In this document: positions 8,509 through 17,717 of the stretch, one piece after another
Layout: each line of letters begins with the position of its first letter
Position numbering within the stretch: position 1 is the stretch's first letter
Program-made: the position numbers and the translations under genes
Source: JBDSLU01 sp963844435
Lineage (GTDB): Bacteria; Acidobacteriota; Vicinamibacteria; Vicinamibacterales; Vicinamibacteraceae
Direction: 5' to 3'
DNA: 64,000 nt
Assembly: GCA_963844435.1 (NCBI GenBank)
Contig: CAWJOG010000023.1
Coordinates: 62,001 to 126,000, forward strand
Notes under the pieces: generated by a model
The model's input: the letters and a program-made list of their open reading frames with translations, nothing else
Databases searched by the model: none
What the model was told of the DNA's origin: nothing

Positions 8509-9914
8509 TCAGGGCAGCCGGTACGTCGCCTTGGCCAGGCCGTAGCTCAAGTCGACGATCAGCTCCTGCGCCTCCTCGAGATCGAGGACGTGCCGGGCGA
8601 CGAGGCCGGCCAGGAAATTGGCGTCGACGCGCCGGCACAGGTCGTGGCGCGCCGGGATCGACGGGAACGCGCGGGTGTCGTCGTTGAAGCCGGCCGTGTT
8701 GTAGAACCCGGCGGTCTCGGTGACGGCGTGGCGGAAGCGCTGCATGCCCTCCAGGCTGTCGTGGAACCACCACGGCGGACCGAGCCGCAGGGCCGGGTAG
8801 TGTCCGGCGAGCGGCGCCAGCTCGCGCGAGTAGGTCGATTCGTCCAGCGTGAACAGCACCAGCCGGAATCGCGGATCGTTCCCGTAGGCGTTCAGGAGCG
8901 GCTGCAGGTTGCGCGTGTACTCCGTCGCCAGCGGGATGTCGCAGCCGCGATCGGGCCCGAAGCGGTCGAACACCGCCGCGTTGTGATTGCGGAGGGAGCC
9001 CGGATGGAGCTGCATCACCAAGCCGTCCTCGACGCTCATCCGCGCCATCTCCATCAGCATGTGCCCGGTGAAGGCGGCGAGATCGGCGGGCGTCGCCTCG
9101 CCGGCGCGGGCGCGGGCGAAGATCGTCGAGGCGTCGTGGTCGGACAGGCGCGTCGTGTACGGGGTCAGCGCCGCGTGATCGGTGGCGGCGGCGCCCATGC
9201 CGCGGAAGAAGGCGCGCCGTGCCTCGAGGGCGGCGATGTAGGTCGCGGTAGTCGACGATGCTGCGCCCGGTCAGCACGCGCGAGCCGATCCATCTCCGCC
9301 GGCCAGTCGGGGTGCAGGATGTTGATCGCCAGGTCCGGACGGAACGTCGGCCGGACCACGCCGCTCCAGCCCGAGTCGCGGATCTGCTGGTGCCACGCGA
9401 GCGTGTCGGTGGCCGAGTCGGTGGTGCAGAGCACCTCGATCTGGAACCGCTCGAACAGGGCGCGCGGCCGGAACGCGTCGGTGCGCAGCTGCGCGTCGAT
9501 GCGGTCGTAGACGGCGTCGGCGTTGCGGGCGGTGAGCGGCTCGTCGATGCCGAAGACGTCGGCCAGCTCGTGCCGCAGCCAGCAGCCGCTCGGGGTGCCG
9601 CGGAACAGCGGCATGTGCTCGGCGAAGCGCCGCCAGATGCGCCGCGAGTCGGTCTCGACCGGCGTCCCGTCGAGCGACGGCACGCCCAGCGCCTCGAGCG
9701 GCACGCCTTGCGAGTAGAGCATCCGCGTCACGTAATGATCCGGGATGACCAGCAGCGCGGCCGGATCCGGGAACGGCGTGTTCTCGGCGAGGATGCGCGG
9801 ATCGACGTGGCCGTGCGGGCAGACGAGGGGCAGGTGCGCGGCGCGGTCGTAGAGCTCGCGGGCGAGGTCGCGCACGCCCGGTGCGGGGTCGAAATAGCGG
9901 TCGGGATTGAGCAT
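8509..9914 (-). CDS. uxaC: Glucuronate isomerase (two frame breaks)
   Basis: Interconverts D-glucuronate/D-fructuronate (and galacturonate/tagaturonate), the first step of hexuronate breakdown. Three frames read in order give about 470 residues, the normal family length. The first starts MLNPDRYF and contains the metal-binding CPHGHVDP (H34, H36). A short middle piece reads VLTGRSIVDYRD. The third frame runs from YIAALEARRAFF to the stop. The breaks near 9278 and 9250 each look like one extra base (around CTCGCGCGTG and CGCGACCTAC). No other uronate gene is adjacent. Confidence 0.85.
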
Positions 9915-9959
9915 GATCGGCGCGCGTATCTTATCGCGCGGCCCGAATCGGCGGAGCGA

Positions 9960-10336
9960 TCAGCCGATCGAGCGCGCCGCCCACCAGCCGCCGGCGACGG
10001 CGGCGAAGCCGACGATCAGCTGGCCGAGCGCGTTGAGCAGGACCAGGCCCCAGGTGCTGTCCGCGGGCCAGTGCGAAGGACTCGAAGCGAGTAGGCCGAG
10101 AAAGTGGTCAGCCCGCCGAGCACGCCGGTCAGGCAGAAGACGCGCAGCGCCGGCGTCATCACGCCGCTGCGCTCGCCGATGCCGGCCAGCACGCCGAAGA
10201 TCGCGCAGCCGACCGCGTTGACGATGAACGTACCGAACGGGAACCCGGCCGGCAGCCACAGTCCCGCCGCCTGCGTGATGCCGTAGCGGGCCATCGAGCC
10301 GAGCGCGCCGCCGACGCCGACGAGCAGCCACGTCAT
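9960..10336 (-). CDS. crcB: CrcB/Fluc fluoride channel (frame break)
   Basis: Small inner-membrane fluoride exporter of about 125 residues. The N-terminal frame has the family motifs GGALGSMARYG, FPFGTFIVNAVGC and GGLTTFSAYS (the last lines the pore). The C-terminal helix (WGLVLLNALGQLIVGF) lies in another frame, so there is at least one net frame change near 10060-10100. Its ATG overlaps the stop of phoR (ATGA), so it belongs to the phoB-phoR transcription unit. No fluoride riboswitch is visible upstream. Confidence 0.85.
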
Positions 10337-11688
10337 GTCGGGATTCTCACGGTGAAGCGGGCGCCGCCGGCGGAGCGGTTCTCGACCTTGACGTCGCCGC
10401 CGTGCAGGCCGACCAGGTGCTTGACGATCGACAGGCCCAGGCCGGTGCCCCCGGTCTCGCGCGAGCGCGCCTTGTCGACGCGGTAGAAGCGCTCGAAGAC
10501 GCGCTGGCGATCGGCCTCGGGGATGCCCGGCCCTTCGTCCTCGACGACGAGCGCGACGTGGTCGCCGTCGCGATGGGCCGAGAGGCTGATCGTCGTCCGC
10601 TCGGGCGCGTAGTTGGCGGCGTTCTCGATCAGGTTGCGAAGGACGTCGTGCAGCTTGGCGGGATCGCCGAGCAGCGACGCCGCGTCCGGCGCGACCGAGG
10701 TCGTGATGTGCTGATGGCGCCGCGCCAGCAGCGGCTCGAGATCGTGCACGACCCCGTCGAAGAGTTGCGCCGGCGCGCAGTCGACGCGCTCGAGCGGCTC
10801 CTGGCCGGCCTCGAGACGGGTCAGGCGCAGGAGATCCTTGACCAGGCTCTCCATCCGGCTGGAGTGGCGCGCGATGATGTCGAGGAAGCGGCGCGGCTCC
10901 GCGTCCGGCGGCACCAGATCGATCAGCGCCTCGACGTAGCCGCGGATCGCGGTGAGCGGCGTGCGCAGCTCGTGCGACACATTGGCGACGAAGTCGCGGC
11001 GGATGCGATCGGCGCGGCGCAGGCCGGTGATGTCGTGCAGCACGAGGACGACGCCCTGCGAGCCTTCGCCCGAGACGCGCGTCGCCTGCGCCATGATCGT
11101 CTGCGCCGGATCCTGGGCGATGGTCAGCTCCTGGGCGTCGGTCGGCTCGCCGCGCAGCGCCCGGCTGATCTGCGCCTCGATGTCCGGGTGGCGCACGAGC
11201 TCGACATAGCGGCGGCCCACCGGGTCGTCGCGCACCCGCAGCGCCCGGCGCGCCGCTTCGTTGGCGAGCTGCACGACGCCCTGCTCGTCCATCACGAGCA
11301 CGCCTTCCACCATCCCCGACAGGATGGCCTCCATGCGCGCGCGATCGCGGGTCAGCGCGGTGAGACGGCCGGCCAGCGCCTGGAACGCGTCGTCGAGCGG
11401 CCGCAGCACCTCGCCGAGCTCGTCCGATCCGCTGCGCAGACGGCGCGAGTAGTCGCCATGGGCGTAGGCCTCGGCGGTGGCGCGGAGGCGGGCCAGCCGG
11501 TGCTCCGCGGTGACGGCGGCGGCGCGGCCGAGCGCCGCACCCGCCGCCAGGCCCGCGACGAGGGCGAGCGCGGTGGCCACGGCCGCCGGCAATGCGCCTT
11601 CGAGCAGGCCGAGGGCGAGGGACGCGACGGCCAGCGCCGCGGCGGCGGCGGCGGCCCCGGCCAGCATCAGCTCGGTGCGGACACGCAT
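10333..11688 (-). CDS. phoR: PhoR-type sensor histidine kinase
   Basis: Membrane sensor of a two-component pair. The 451-residue protein has two N-terminal hydrophobic helices (about residues 8-52), a HAMP-like linker (about 58-112), a PAS domain (about 115-225), the HisKA dimerisation helix with the phosphorylated H239 (VSHELRTP), and an HATPase domain with an N box (NLIENAANYAPE), DEGPGIP and TGLGLSIVK. This order is typical of PhoR, which answers phosphate limitation with PhoB. No pst genes are in the window, so the phosphate signal is inferred. GATAGT lies 6 bases before the ATG. Confidence 0.88.
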   Translation of the reverse strand: MRVRTELMLAGAAAAAAALAVASLALGLLEGALPAAVATALALVAGLAAGAALGRAAAVTAEHRLARLRATAEAYAHGDYSRRLRSGSDELGEVLRPLDDAFQALAGRLTALTRDRARMEAILSGMVEGVLVMDEQGVVQLANEAARRALRVRDDPVGRRYVELVRHPDIEAQISRALRGEPTDAQELTIAQDPAQTIMAQATRVSGEGSQGVVLVLHDITGLRRADRIRRDFVANVSHELRTPLTAIRGYVEALIDLVPPDAEPRRFLDIIARHSSRMESLVKDLLRLTRLEAGQEPLERVDCAPAQLFDGVVHDLEPLLARRHQHITTSVAPDAASLLGDPAKLHDVLRNLIENAANYAPERTTISLSAHRDGDHVALVVEDEGPGIPEADRQRVFERFYRVDKARSRETGGTGLGLSIVKHLVGLHGGDVKVENRSAGGARFTVRIPT

Positions 11689-11734
11689 GGGCGCACTATC
11701 GGAGGTCGGCGTGACGGCACTGTGTCTGGACGGC

Positions 11735-12436
11735 CTACGACGCGTCGCCGTCCGGGCCGTCGATCTTCAACTTGTAGCCGAACTGCTTGATCGTCTCCAC
11801 TGCCTGCACCAGCACGGGCAGCTTTTCGCGCAGGCGCCGCACGTGGACGTCGACGGTCCGTGTCCCGCCGGTGTACTGGTAGCCCCACACGTCCGAGAGC
11901 AGGAGGTCGCGCGACAGCACGCGGCCGCGATGCTCGAGGAAATAGCGGAGCAGCAGGTACTCCTTCGCGGTCAGCCGCACTTCGCGATCGCCGTCGGTGA
12001 CGACGTGGCGCTCGACGTCGACGACGAGCGGGCCGTAGCGCAGCACGTGCTCGTCCACCGGGCCCCGGCGGACGCGGCGGAGCAGCGCCCCGATCCGGGC
12101 CACCAGCTCCTTCGGGCTGAACGGCTTGGTGACGTAGTCGTCGGCGCCGATCTCGAAGCCGGCGATGCGGTCCACTTCCTCGGCGCGCGCCGTCAGCATC
12201 AGGATCGGCACGGCGCCGAGATTCTCGTCGGCTCGCAGGGCGCGGCAGATCTCGAGCCCGTCGAGCCCCGGCAGCATGCGATCCAGGATGATCAGGTCGG
12301 GTGGATGCCGGCGGGCGGCGGGCAGCGCGTCGCTGCCGTTGGCGACGACCTCGGACTCGTGCCCGGCCGGCGCCAGGTAATGGACGATCAGGCTGGCGAT
12401 GTCGGCGTCGTCCTCGACGACCAGGATGCGGCTCAT
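11735..12436 (-). CDS. phoB: PhoB-type response regulator (OmpR family)
   Basis: The 233-residue regulator has a receiver domain (phospho-acceptor D52 in IILDRMLPG, acidic pair E8/D9-D10, conserved Lys in TKPFSP) and a winged-helix DNA-binding domain whose recognition region reads RTVDVHVRRLREKL. It precedes the kinase gene phoR by 46 bases. Its ATG overlaps the stop of the DUF3891 gene (ATGA), so all three share a transcript with crcB at the end. Confidence 0.9.
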   Translation of the reverse strand: MSRILVVEDDADIASLIVHYLAPAGHESEVVANGSDALPAARRHPPDLIILDRMLPGLDGLEICRALRADENLGAVPILMLTARAEEVDRIAGFEIGADDYVTKPFSPKELVARIGALLRRVRRGPVDEHVLRYGPLVVDVERHVVTDGDREVRLTAKEYLLLRYFLEHRGRVLSRDLLLSDVWGYQYTGGTRTVDVHVRRLREKLPVLVQAVETIKQFGYKLKIDGPDGDAS

Positions 12437-13179
12437 GATGCCGGCCTGGCGCCGATCGCGCAGCCGGTCAGGCGGGCCGGCTCGGCGTCGGCCCAGGCCG
12501 CGTCGAGGTCTTCCTGGCTCCAGTACGGCCGCAGGGGCAGGGCGCGGGCCGGCGCGTCCAGCTCCACGACGACGCCCGCGAACGGGTCCGGCGTGACCAC
12601 CAGCCGGTCGCCTTCCAGCACGGCCTCGTAGCCCTCCATCAGGTGCGGCTCGCGCCAGCCGTTGCAGAACACGAGGGAAAACAGGTCACAGAGGCCGAGG
12701 ACAGTGTAATCCTGGAGAAAGGTGAAGGGCGCGGCGCCGGCGTCGGCGAGCACCTCGCTGCACAGGTCGTCCCGCCGGCGTTCCAGGGCACGAAAGAAGG
12801 CCGCCCACGCGGGATCGTGCTGGAAACGCCGATACACGGTCAAGCCGTGCTGGGCGACGAGGGCGGCGACGTAGGCATCGGCCGGCGCCAGATCCTCGAC
12901 GCCGAACAGGAAGCCGCCCTGACGCACCTCGAGCGGCGCGGTGACGAAGCCCTGCGGGCCGTGGGTGGCCGCGTCGAAGCGGGGGGCCCGATCTTCGGCG
13001 GTCCAGCCGATGTCGTGGCGGCGGACTGCCTCCACGACGCGATCGCGGGTGCGGCGCCCCGGGAGCCCGTCGGCGGCCCAGGCCTCGGCCAGGCGCCCGG
13101 CCAGCTCGGCGTGGTCGGGCTGCGACAGGCAGAGCAGGCGGCCCTCGGTATGGCGGACGATCATCGGCGGGGGAACCAT
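12433..13179 (-). CDS. DUF3891 family protein
   Basis: About 240 residues matching DUF3891, a soluble family of unknown function with a conserved His-Asp pair (RRHDIGW near residue 55), which resembles metal-dependent phosphohydrolases of the HD type. It heads the phoB-phoR-crcB unit. Two starts are possible: the ATG at 13179 (MVPPPMIV) or the ATG at 13164 (MIVRHTEG). A TATGGT hexamer at 13180-13175 would favour the second as a leaderless start. Confidence 0.75.
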   Translation of the reverse strand: MVPPPMIVRHTEGRLLCLSQPDHAELAGRLAEAWAADGLPGRRTRDRVVEAVRRHDIGWTAEDRAPRFDAATHGPQGFVTAPLEVRQGGFLFGVEDLAPADAYVAALVAQHGLTVYRRFQHDPAWAAFFRALERRRDDLCSEVLADAGAAPFTFLQDYTVLGLCDLFSLVFCNGWREPHLMEGYEAVLEGDRLVVTPDPFAGVVVELDAPARALPLRPYWSQEDLDAAWADAEPARLTGCAIGARPAS

Positions 13180-13349
13180 AGCGAGTTCCCCCGGGAATGG
13201 TCAAACCGGCGGGCCCGGGAACCCGCCGCCCGTGCCGCCGCCGGCGACGCTCCGCGCCGACGGACGTTCCTGCGCGTCCTGGCCCTCAGCCTGGTCGCGG
13301 GCCTGGTCGGCGACCGCCTGCTCGCGGCCGGCATCGAGCTGTCGGACAG

Positions 13350-13675
13350 CACCGGCGGATCGCGCAGCGCCTGCTCGAGCACCTCGGCCACCGGTCCGCA
13401 CCGTGGCCGACGGCGCCGCGGTCGTCGAGGCCTGGCGGCACGGCCTCGACGACGTGATCCTGATGGACCTCGAGATGCCCGGATTGGACGGCGTCCAGGC
13501 GACCCGCGCGATCCGCCGCGTTCCCGGCGCGCGGCGGCCGTGGATCATCGCGGTGAGCGCCCACGATGCGGCGGAGCGCCGGGCGTCCTCGCTCGGCGCG
13601 GGGATGGACGACTACCTCGAGAAGCCGTTGCAGAAGGATCGGCTCGAGCACGCCATCCGCCAGGCATTGGCCTAG
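13350..13675 (+). pseudogene. Response-regulator receiver domain remnant
   Basis: The last 90 codons read like the C-terminal two thirds of a CheY-like receiver: VILMDLEMPGLDG (phospho-acceptor Asp), IIAVSAHD and the conserved Lys in YLEKPLQK. The segment before it (RLLEHLGHR, the first helix) is in another frame, and the acidic pair expected at the N-terminus is missing. It resembles the terminal receiver of hybrid kinases. It is either a decayed gene or a badly damaged read of one. Between 13180 and 13350 nothing else is identifiable. Confidence 0.55.
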
Positions 13676-13680
13676 CTGAG

Positions 13681-13701
13681 GCCGCCGCTCAGGGCGGCGG
13701 C
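13681..13701. repeat. Solitary hairpin 1 of the recurrent element
   Basis: GCCGCCGC and GCGGCGGC form an 8-bp perfect stem around the loop TCAGG. It sits exactly between two convergent stops (13675 and 13706), where it could end transcription from both sides. The loop fits the CTCA family described at 62139-62216. Confidence 0.7.
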
Positions 13702-13705
13702 TACC

Positions 13706-15067
13706 TTACATCTCGCGGACGCCGCGACCGAACGCGAGGAAGCCGGCCGATACCGCGACGAGGCCGATACCGCAGGCGACCAGCGCCGTCGGTGCCGACG
13801 TCGCGCTGGCCAGCGATCCGACCGCCAGGCCGCCGAGCGGCAGCCCGCCGCGGAAGGCGACCATGAAGATGCTCAGGACGCGCCCCCGCATCTCGTCCGG
13901 CGCTGCCAGCTGGGCCAGCGAAATCGCGGTCGACGTGACGATGATCAGCGCCACGCTGGTCATGAGCAGCAGGGGATAGGCGATCGCCAGCGTCCGCGCC
14001 GTCGCGAACCCGATCAGCAGCAGCCCCACCAGCCCTCCGAGCACGAGCGCGTGCCGGCCCATGTGCGGGGCGCGGCCGCGCCAGGCGACGATGCCGGCGC
14101 CGAGCACGGCGCCGGTGCCCGAGCAGATCATCAGGTGGCTGTAGCCATCGATGCCCTGGCCGAAGACGTCCTTGGCCATCACCGGCAGCAGCGTCTGCAG
14201 CGGGAACGCCAGGAACGTCATCAGGAAGCCGAGGACGGTGAGCTCGAGCAGCGCCGGCCGGTGCCGCACGTAGGACAGGCCGGTGCGCATCTCGTCGGCA
14301 ATCGAGCGGCGGACGTTCGGCACCGTGCGATCGAGCCGGAGCAGCAGCAGCGCCCCGACCACGATGAAGAACGACAGGCCGTTGAGCAGGAAGCAGATCG
14401 TCAGCCCCGCCGCGGCCAGCGTCACGCTGGCGATCAGCGGGCCGAGGATGCGCGACAGGTTGAACTGCAGGGAATTGAGCGCGACGGCGTTGGGGAGATC
14501 CTCGCGCGGCACCAGAGCCGGCAGCAGCGACTGGTAGGCCGGGCCGCCGAAGGCCTGGGCGACGCCGGTGCAGAACGACAGCATCAGCACGGCGTAGATC
14601 GGCACGTGCGCGGCGCCGCCGAACACGAGCGCGGCGAGCACGAAGGCACAGGCCGCCTGCACGAGCTGCGAGCCGATGAGCAGCCAGCGCCGGTCGTGCC
14701 GATCCGCGATCACGCCGCCGACCAGCGTCAGGAGCAGGATCGGCAGCTCGCCGACGAAGGCGTCGAGGCCGAGCCAGAACGGCGATCCGCCAATGGTCAG
14801 GACCAGCCAGTTCTGCGCGACCTTCTGCATCCACGTCCCCGACGTGGACAGCACGTTGCCGCACCAGAGCAGCCGGAAGTTGCGGGAGGCGAGCGCCGAG
14901 GCGAGGCGATTGAGGCCGCGCCGCGGCGGTACGGCGGGCGACCCGGCCGCCGGCCGCGTCGCTGCCGTCGTCGGAGACGCTTCCGGCCGGAGATCCAAAG
15001 CGCCGGTATCGTACTGCGTTTTGGCGGCGGCGTCCTTGCCGGCGGCGGTTGTAGAATGCTGGCTCAA
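13706..15067 (-). CDS. MFS transporter, EntS-like (MFS_3)
   Basis: Twelve-helix major facilitator permease of about 400-450 residues, close in pattern to the EntS/MFS_3 exporters: LASRNFRLLWCGNVLSTSGTWMQKVAQNWLV in the first helices and the loop GGVIADRHDRRWLL after helix 2. The substrate cannot be read from sequence. The start is uncertain: the frame opens with a TTG whose first base is also the first base of the ATG of the divergent gene, and no ATG occurs until residue 82, so a non-ATG start is likely. Confidence 0.85.
   Translation of the reverse strand: MSQHSTTAAGKDAAAKTQYDTGALDLRPEASPTTAATRPAAGSPAVPPRRGLNRLASALASRNFRLLWCGNVLSTSGTWMQKVAQNWLVLTIGGSPFWLGLDAFVGELPILLLTLVGGVIADRHDRRWLLIGSQLVQAACAFVLAALVFGGAAHVPIYAVLMLSFCTGVAQAFGGPAYQSLLPALVPREDLPNAVALNSLQFNLSRILGPLIASVTLAAAGLTICFLLNGLSFFIVVGALLLLRLDRTVPNVRRSIADEMRTGLSYVRHRPALLELTVLGFLMTFLAFPLQTLLPVMAKDVFGQGIDGYSHLMICSGTGAVLGAGIVAWRGRAPHMGRHALVLGGLVGLLLIGFATARTLAIAYPLLLMTSVALIIVTSTAISLAQLAAPDEMRGRVLSIFMVAFRGGLPLGGLAVGSLASATSAPTALVACGIGLVAVSAGFLAFGRGVREM
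15052..15057 (+). promoter_or_regulatory. -10-like TAGAAT, leaderless-type
   Basis: TAGAAT ends 9 nt before the ATG at 15067, with no Shine-Dalgarno sequence between. No convincing -35. Confidence 0.45.
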
Positions 15068-16044
15068 TGGCTCCAGGACCGATCTCGCAGTTCGTCGACC
15101 GCCACTATCGCCACTTCAACGCCGCCACCGTGAAGGACGCGGCCGAGGCGTGGACGCGCCACCTCGATGGCGGCGGGGTGATGTTCCTGACCCTCGCGGG
15201 CGCGATGAGCACGGCGGAACTGGGCGTCTCGCTGGCGGAGATGATCCGGCAAGGGAAGGTCCACGCGATCTGCTGTACCGGGGCGAACCTCGAGGAAGAC
15301 GTCTTCAACCTCGTCGCGCACTCTCACTACGAGCGCATCCCCAATTATCGTGACCTGACCCCGGCGGACGAGCAGGCGCTGCTCAATCGTCACATGAACC
15401 GCGTCACGGACACCTGCATCCCCGAGCACGAGGCGATGCGGCGGATCGAGACCGCCATCCTGGAGGAGTGGACCGCCGCCGATCGCGCCGGCGAGCGCTA
15501 TTTCCCGCACGAGTTCCTCTACCGCGTGCTGCGCAGCGGCAAGCTGACGGCGTCCTACGAGATCGATCCGAAGGACAGCTGGCTGATCGCGGCGATGGAG
15601 CGCAACCTGCCGATGTTCGTTCCCGGCTGGGAGGACGCCACGCTCGGCAACATGTACGCCGGCCACGTCATCTCGGGCGACGTGAAGAACGTCCACACGG
15701 TGCGGACCGGCATCGAGTACATGGTGTCGCTGGCCGACTGGTACCAGAAGACGAGCCCGTCGCAGTCGATCGGCTTCTTCCAGATCGGCGGGGGCATCGC
15801 CGGCGACTTCCCGATCTGCGTGGTGCCGATGCTGCACCAGGACCTGGGCCGCGACGACGTGCCGCTGTGGGGCTACTTCTGCCAGATCAGCGACTCGACG
15901 ACCAGCTACGGCTCCTACTCGGGTGCCGTGCCCAACGAGAAGATCACGTGGGGCAAGCTGGGCGTCGACACGCCCAAGTTCCTCATCGAGTCGGACGCCA
16001 CGATCGTGGCGCCCCTGATCTTCGCGAAGGTGCTCGGCTGGTAG
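15067..16044 (+). CDS. Deoxyhypusine synthase-like protein
   Basis: The 325-residue protein matches the deoxyhypusine synthase family, which transfers the aminobutyl group of spermidine through an enzyme-lysine imine. The catalytic lysine is K297 in ITWGKLG. The NAD-binding and spermidine-site segments are recognisable (GANLEEDVF, IGGGIAGDFPI). Bacteria lack eIF5A, so such proteins are thought to make homospermidine or act on another acceptor. The presence of aguA, aguB and a spermidine-synthase-like gene within 8 kb supports a polyamine role, by inference. It converges on the radical SAM gene, with a hairpin between the stops. Confidence 0.87.
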   Translation: MAPGPISQFVDRHYRHFNAATVKDAAEAWTRHLDGGGVMFLTLAGAMSTAELGVSLAEMIRQGKVHAICCTGANLEEDVFNLVAHSHYERIPNYRDLTPADEQALLNRHMNRVTDTCIPEHEAMRRIETAILEEWTAADRAGERYFPHEFLYRVLRSGKLTASYEIDPKDSWLIAAMERNLPMFVPGWEDATLGNMYAGHVISGDVKNVHTVRTGIEYMVSLADWYQKTSPSQSIGFFQIGGGIAGDFPICVVPMLHQDLGRDDVPLWGYFCQISDSTTSYGSYSGAVPNEKITWGKLGVDTPKFLIESDATIVAPLIFAKVLGW

Positions 16045-16046
16045 CA

Positions 16047-16072
16047 GCGGCCGCGCGTGAGCGCGCAGCCGC
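16047..16072. repeat. Solitary hairpin 1 of the recurrent element
   Basis: Arms GCGGCCGCGC and GCGCAGCCGC (one mismatch) enclose the loop GTGAGC: the 10-6-10 geometry of the family, reversed strand. It fills the gap between two convergent stops (16044, 16085). Confidence 0.75.
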
Positions 16073-16084
16073 AACTACGCAGCG

Positions 16085-17662
16085 CTACAGCGAGGCGGGA
16101 CTCGCCGTCTGGGTCGTGGCCTGGCGCGCCAGGCTGGCGGCCCGCCGCGGCGCCGTCTTCTCCGGCGCGGCCAGGTCCGGCATCGGCGGAGCCACGAACA
16201 GCCGCCGCGTGTACTTGGCGATCAGCCGCGCCCACTGGGCCGATCGCGTGACGCGCGCGCTGTCCGTCGCGATGCCGGTGTTGGCGTACATCTGGCGATA
16301 GAGCTTCGAGATCAGCACGAACGCCAGCCGCGACTTGTAGCTCTTGACGCAGGTCGAACGGCTCCAGACCGCACTCAGGCTGTAGAACCTGTCCCACACG
16401 CCCTGCGTCCGCTCGCGGATCTCGTCGGCGCTCATGACCGGGTGCGGCGTGTAGACCTTGGGCCGCATCGCCTGCGGGATCAGCCAGTGGCGGGTCAGCG
16501 GAATGCCGTCGATCTTCTCCGGATCGCTGCCCATCGTCTCTTCCCATTTGGCGAAGTCGAGGGTGCCGGGGAAGGGGGTCAGCATCACGAACTGCGCGAA
16601 CGTGACGCCCGCGCGCTGGGCGAGGGCCGCGGTGGCCTCGAACGTCGAAGGCCGATCGCTGGGCAGGCCGAAGATGAACGAGCCGAGCACGTGGATGCCG
16701 TGCGTGCGGAACGTCTGCAGCCGCTCCACGAGCGCCTCGCCGGCGACGTTGAAGCCCTTGTAGACGTCCTTCAGCCCCTCGGGCGTGACGGCTTCGACGC
16801 CGACCAGCGCGCCCTTGATGTTGGCCTGGCGCATCGCATCGAGGAACGCGGTGTCCTCGGCTGCTTCCATGGTGATCTGGGTGAAGAACACCATGTCGCG
16901 GGGCAGCTCCGCCAGCCGCTCCATCAGCTCGAAGCGCTCGGCGCGAATGGCCTCGAGCTCGTGCAGCCGGGTCGGGTCGGCGCGGCGCCGCGCCATGCGC
17001 AGATCTTCCTGCGACACCGGATAGAAGTTGTCGTCGGCGAGCGCGATGAAGCGATAGCCCTTGCGGCGCAGCTCGACGATCTCGTCGACGACGACGTCGA
17101 CGTGCCGCTGCCGGGGCTGCTGGCCGTCGGTGCGCCAGACGGAGCAGAACGAGCAGTGCTTCGGGCAGCCGCGGATGGTCTGGACCGAGGCCCACATGTA
17201 GCTGCCGTCGGGCAGCAGGTCCCACCGGGCCGCCTTGAACGACTCGGCGCCGACCCGCCCGCCTTCGTAGACGGGCTGCAGGGTGCCGGCGGAGAAGTCC
17301 TCGAGCGCCGCCCCCCAGGCGACGTCGCCGTCGCCCTTGACCACCGCGTGGGCCCCGCCCAGCTCCGGCGGCTCCTCCGGGTAGAGGGTGGTGTGGATGC
17401 CGCCGAAGATGACGGTCGCCCCGCGCTCGCGGACAATCCGGCCGACTTCGTAGCCGCGCAGCGCGTTGCCGGTGTGGATGCCGATGCCCACGACGTCACC
17501 CGGTTGCACGGTCGTCGGGTCGAGGACCTCGAGGGTCTCGTCAACGATGTGCGGGGCGCCGAAACGGGCGGGCGTAGCGGCGGCGAGCACGAAGAGCCAG
17601 CGCGGCGTGATGACTCCGACGCCGAATGAGACGTGGCTCGGGTTGACGAGATGGACTCGCAT
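16085..17662 (-). CDS. B12-binding domain radical SAM protein
   Basis: The 525-residue enzyme has an N-terminal cobalamin-binding Rossmann domain (about residues 1-140, with VVGIGIHTGN and VIFGGIHTTLYPEE) and a radical SAM barrel whose 4Fe-4S cluster is held by the CxxxCxxC of GCPKHCSFC (near residue 170). The C-terminal 150 residues are helical and not recognised. Class B enzymes of this type often methylate unactivated carbons, as in hopanoid or antibiotic tailoring. Substrate unknown. It is divergent from the spermidine-synthase-like gene across a 55-base spacer. Confidence 0.83.
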   Translation of the reverse strand: MRVHLVNPSHVSFGVGVITPRWLFVLAAATPARFGAPHIVDETLEVLDPTTVQPGDVVGIGIHTGNALRGYEVGRIVRERGATVIFGGIHTTLYPEEPPELGGAHAVVKGDGDVAWGAALEDFSAGTLQPVYEGGRVGAESFKAARWDLLPDGSYMWASVQTIRGCPKHCSFCSVWRTDGQQPRQRHVDVVVDEIVELRRKGYRFIALADDNFYPVSQEDLRMARRRADPTRLHELEAIRAERFELMERLAELPRDMVFFTQITMEAAEDTAFLDAMRQANIKGALVGVEAVTPEGLKDVYKGFNVAGEALVERLQTFRTHGIHVLGSFIFGLPSDRPSTFEATAALAQRAGVTFAQFVMLTPFPGTLDFAKWEETMGSDPEKIDGIPLTRHWLIPQAMRPKVYTPHPVMSADEIRERTQGVWDRFYSLSAVWSRSTCVKSYKSRLAFVLISKLYRQMYANTGIATDSARVTRSAQWARLIAKYTRRLFVAPPMPDLAAPEKTAPRRAASLARQATTQTASPASL

Positions 17663-17701
17663 CGGGATAGGGGGCTCCAGTCGTGTAAAACGGGCGGAGT
17701 A

Positions 17702-17707
17702 TACAAT
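17702..17707 (+). promoter_or_regulatory. -10-like TACAAT, leaderless-type
   Basis: TACAAT (within GTATACAAT) ends 10 nt before the ATG at 17718. No Shine-Dalgarno sequence. Confidence 0.5.
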
Positions 17708-17717
17708 ACCGCCTCCG

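Noticed and set aside
9900..10336. Fluoride riboswitch near crcB
   Set aside because: crcB is the last gene of the phoB-phoR unit, and the sequence before it is phoR coding region with no recognisable aptamer.
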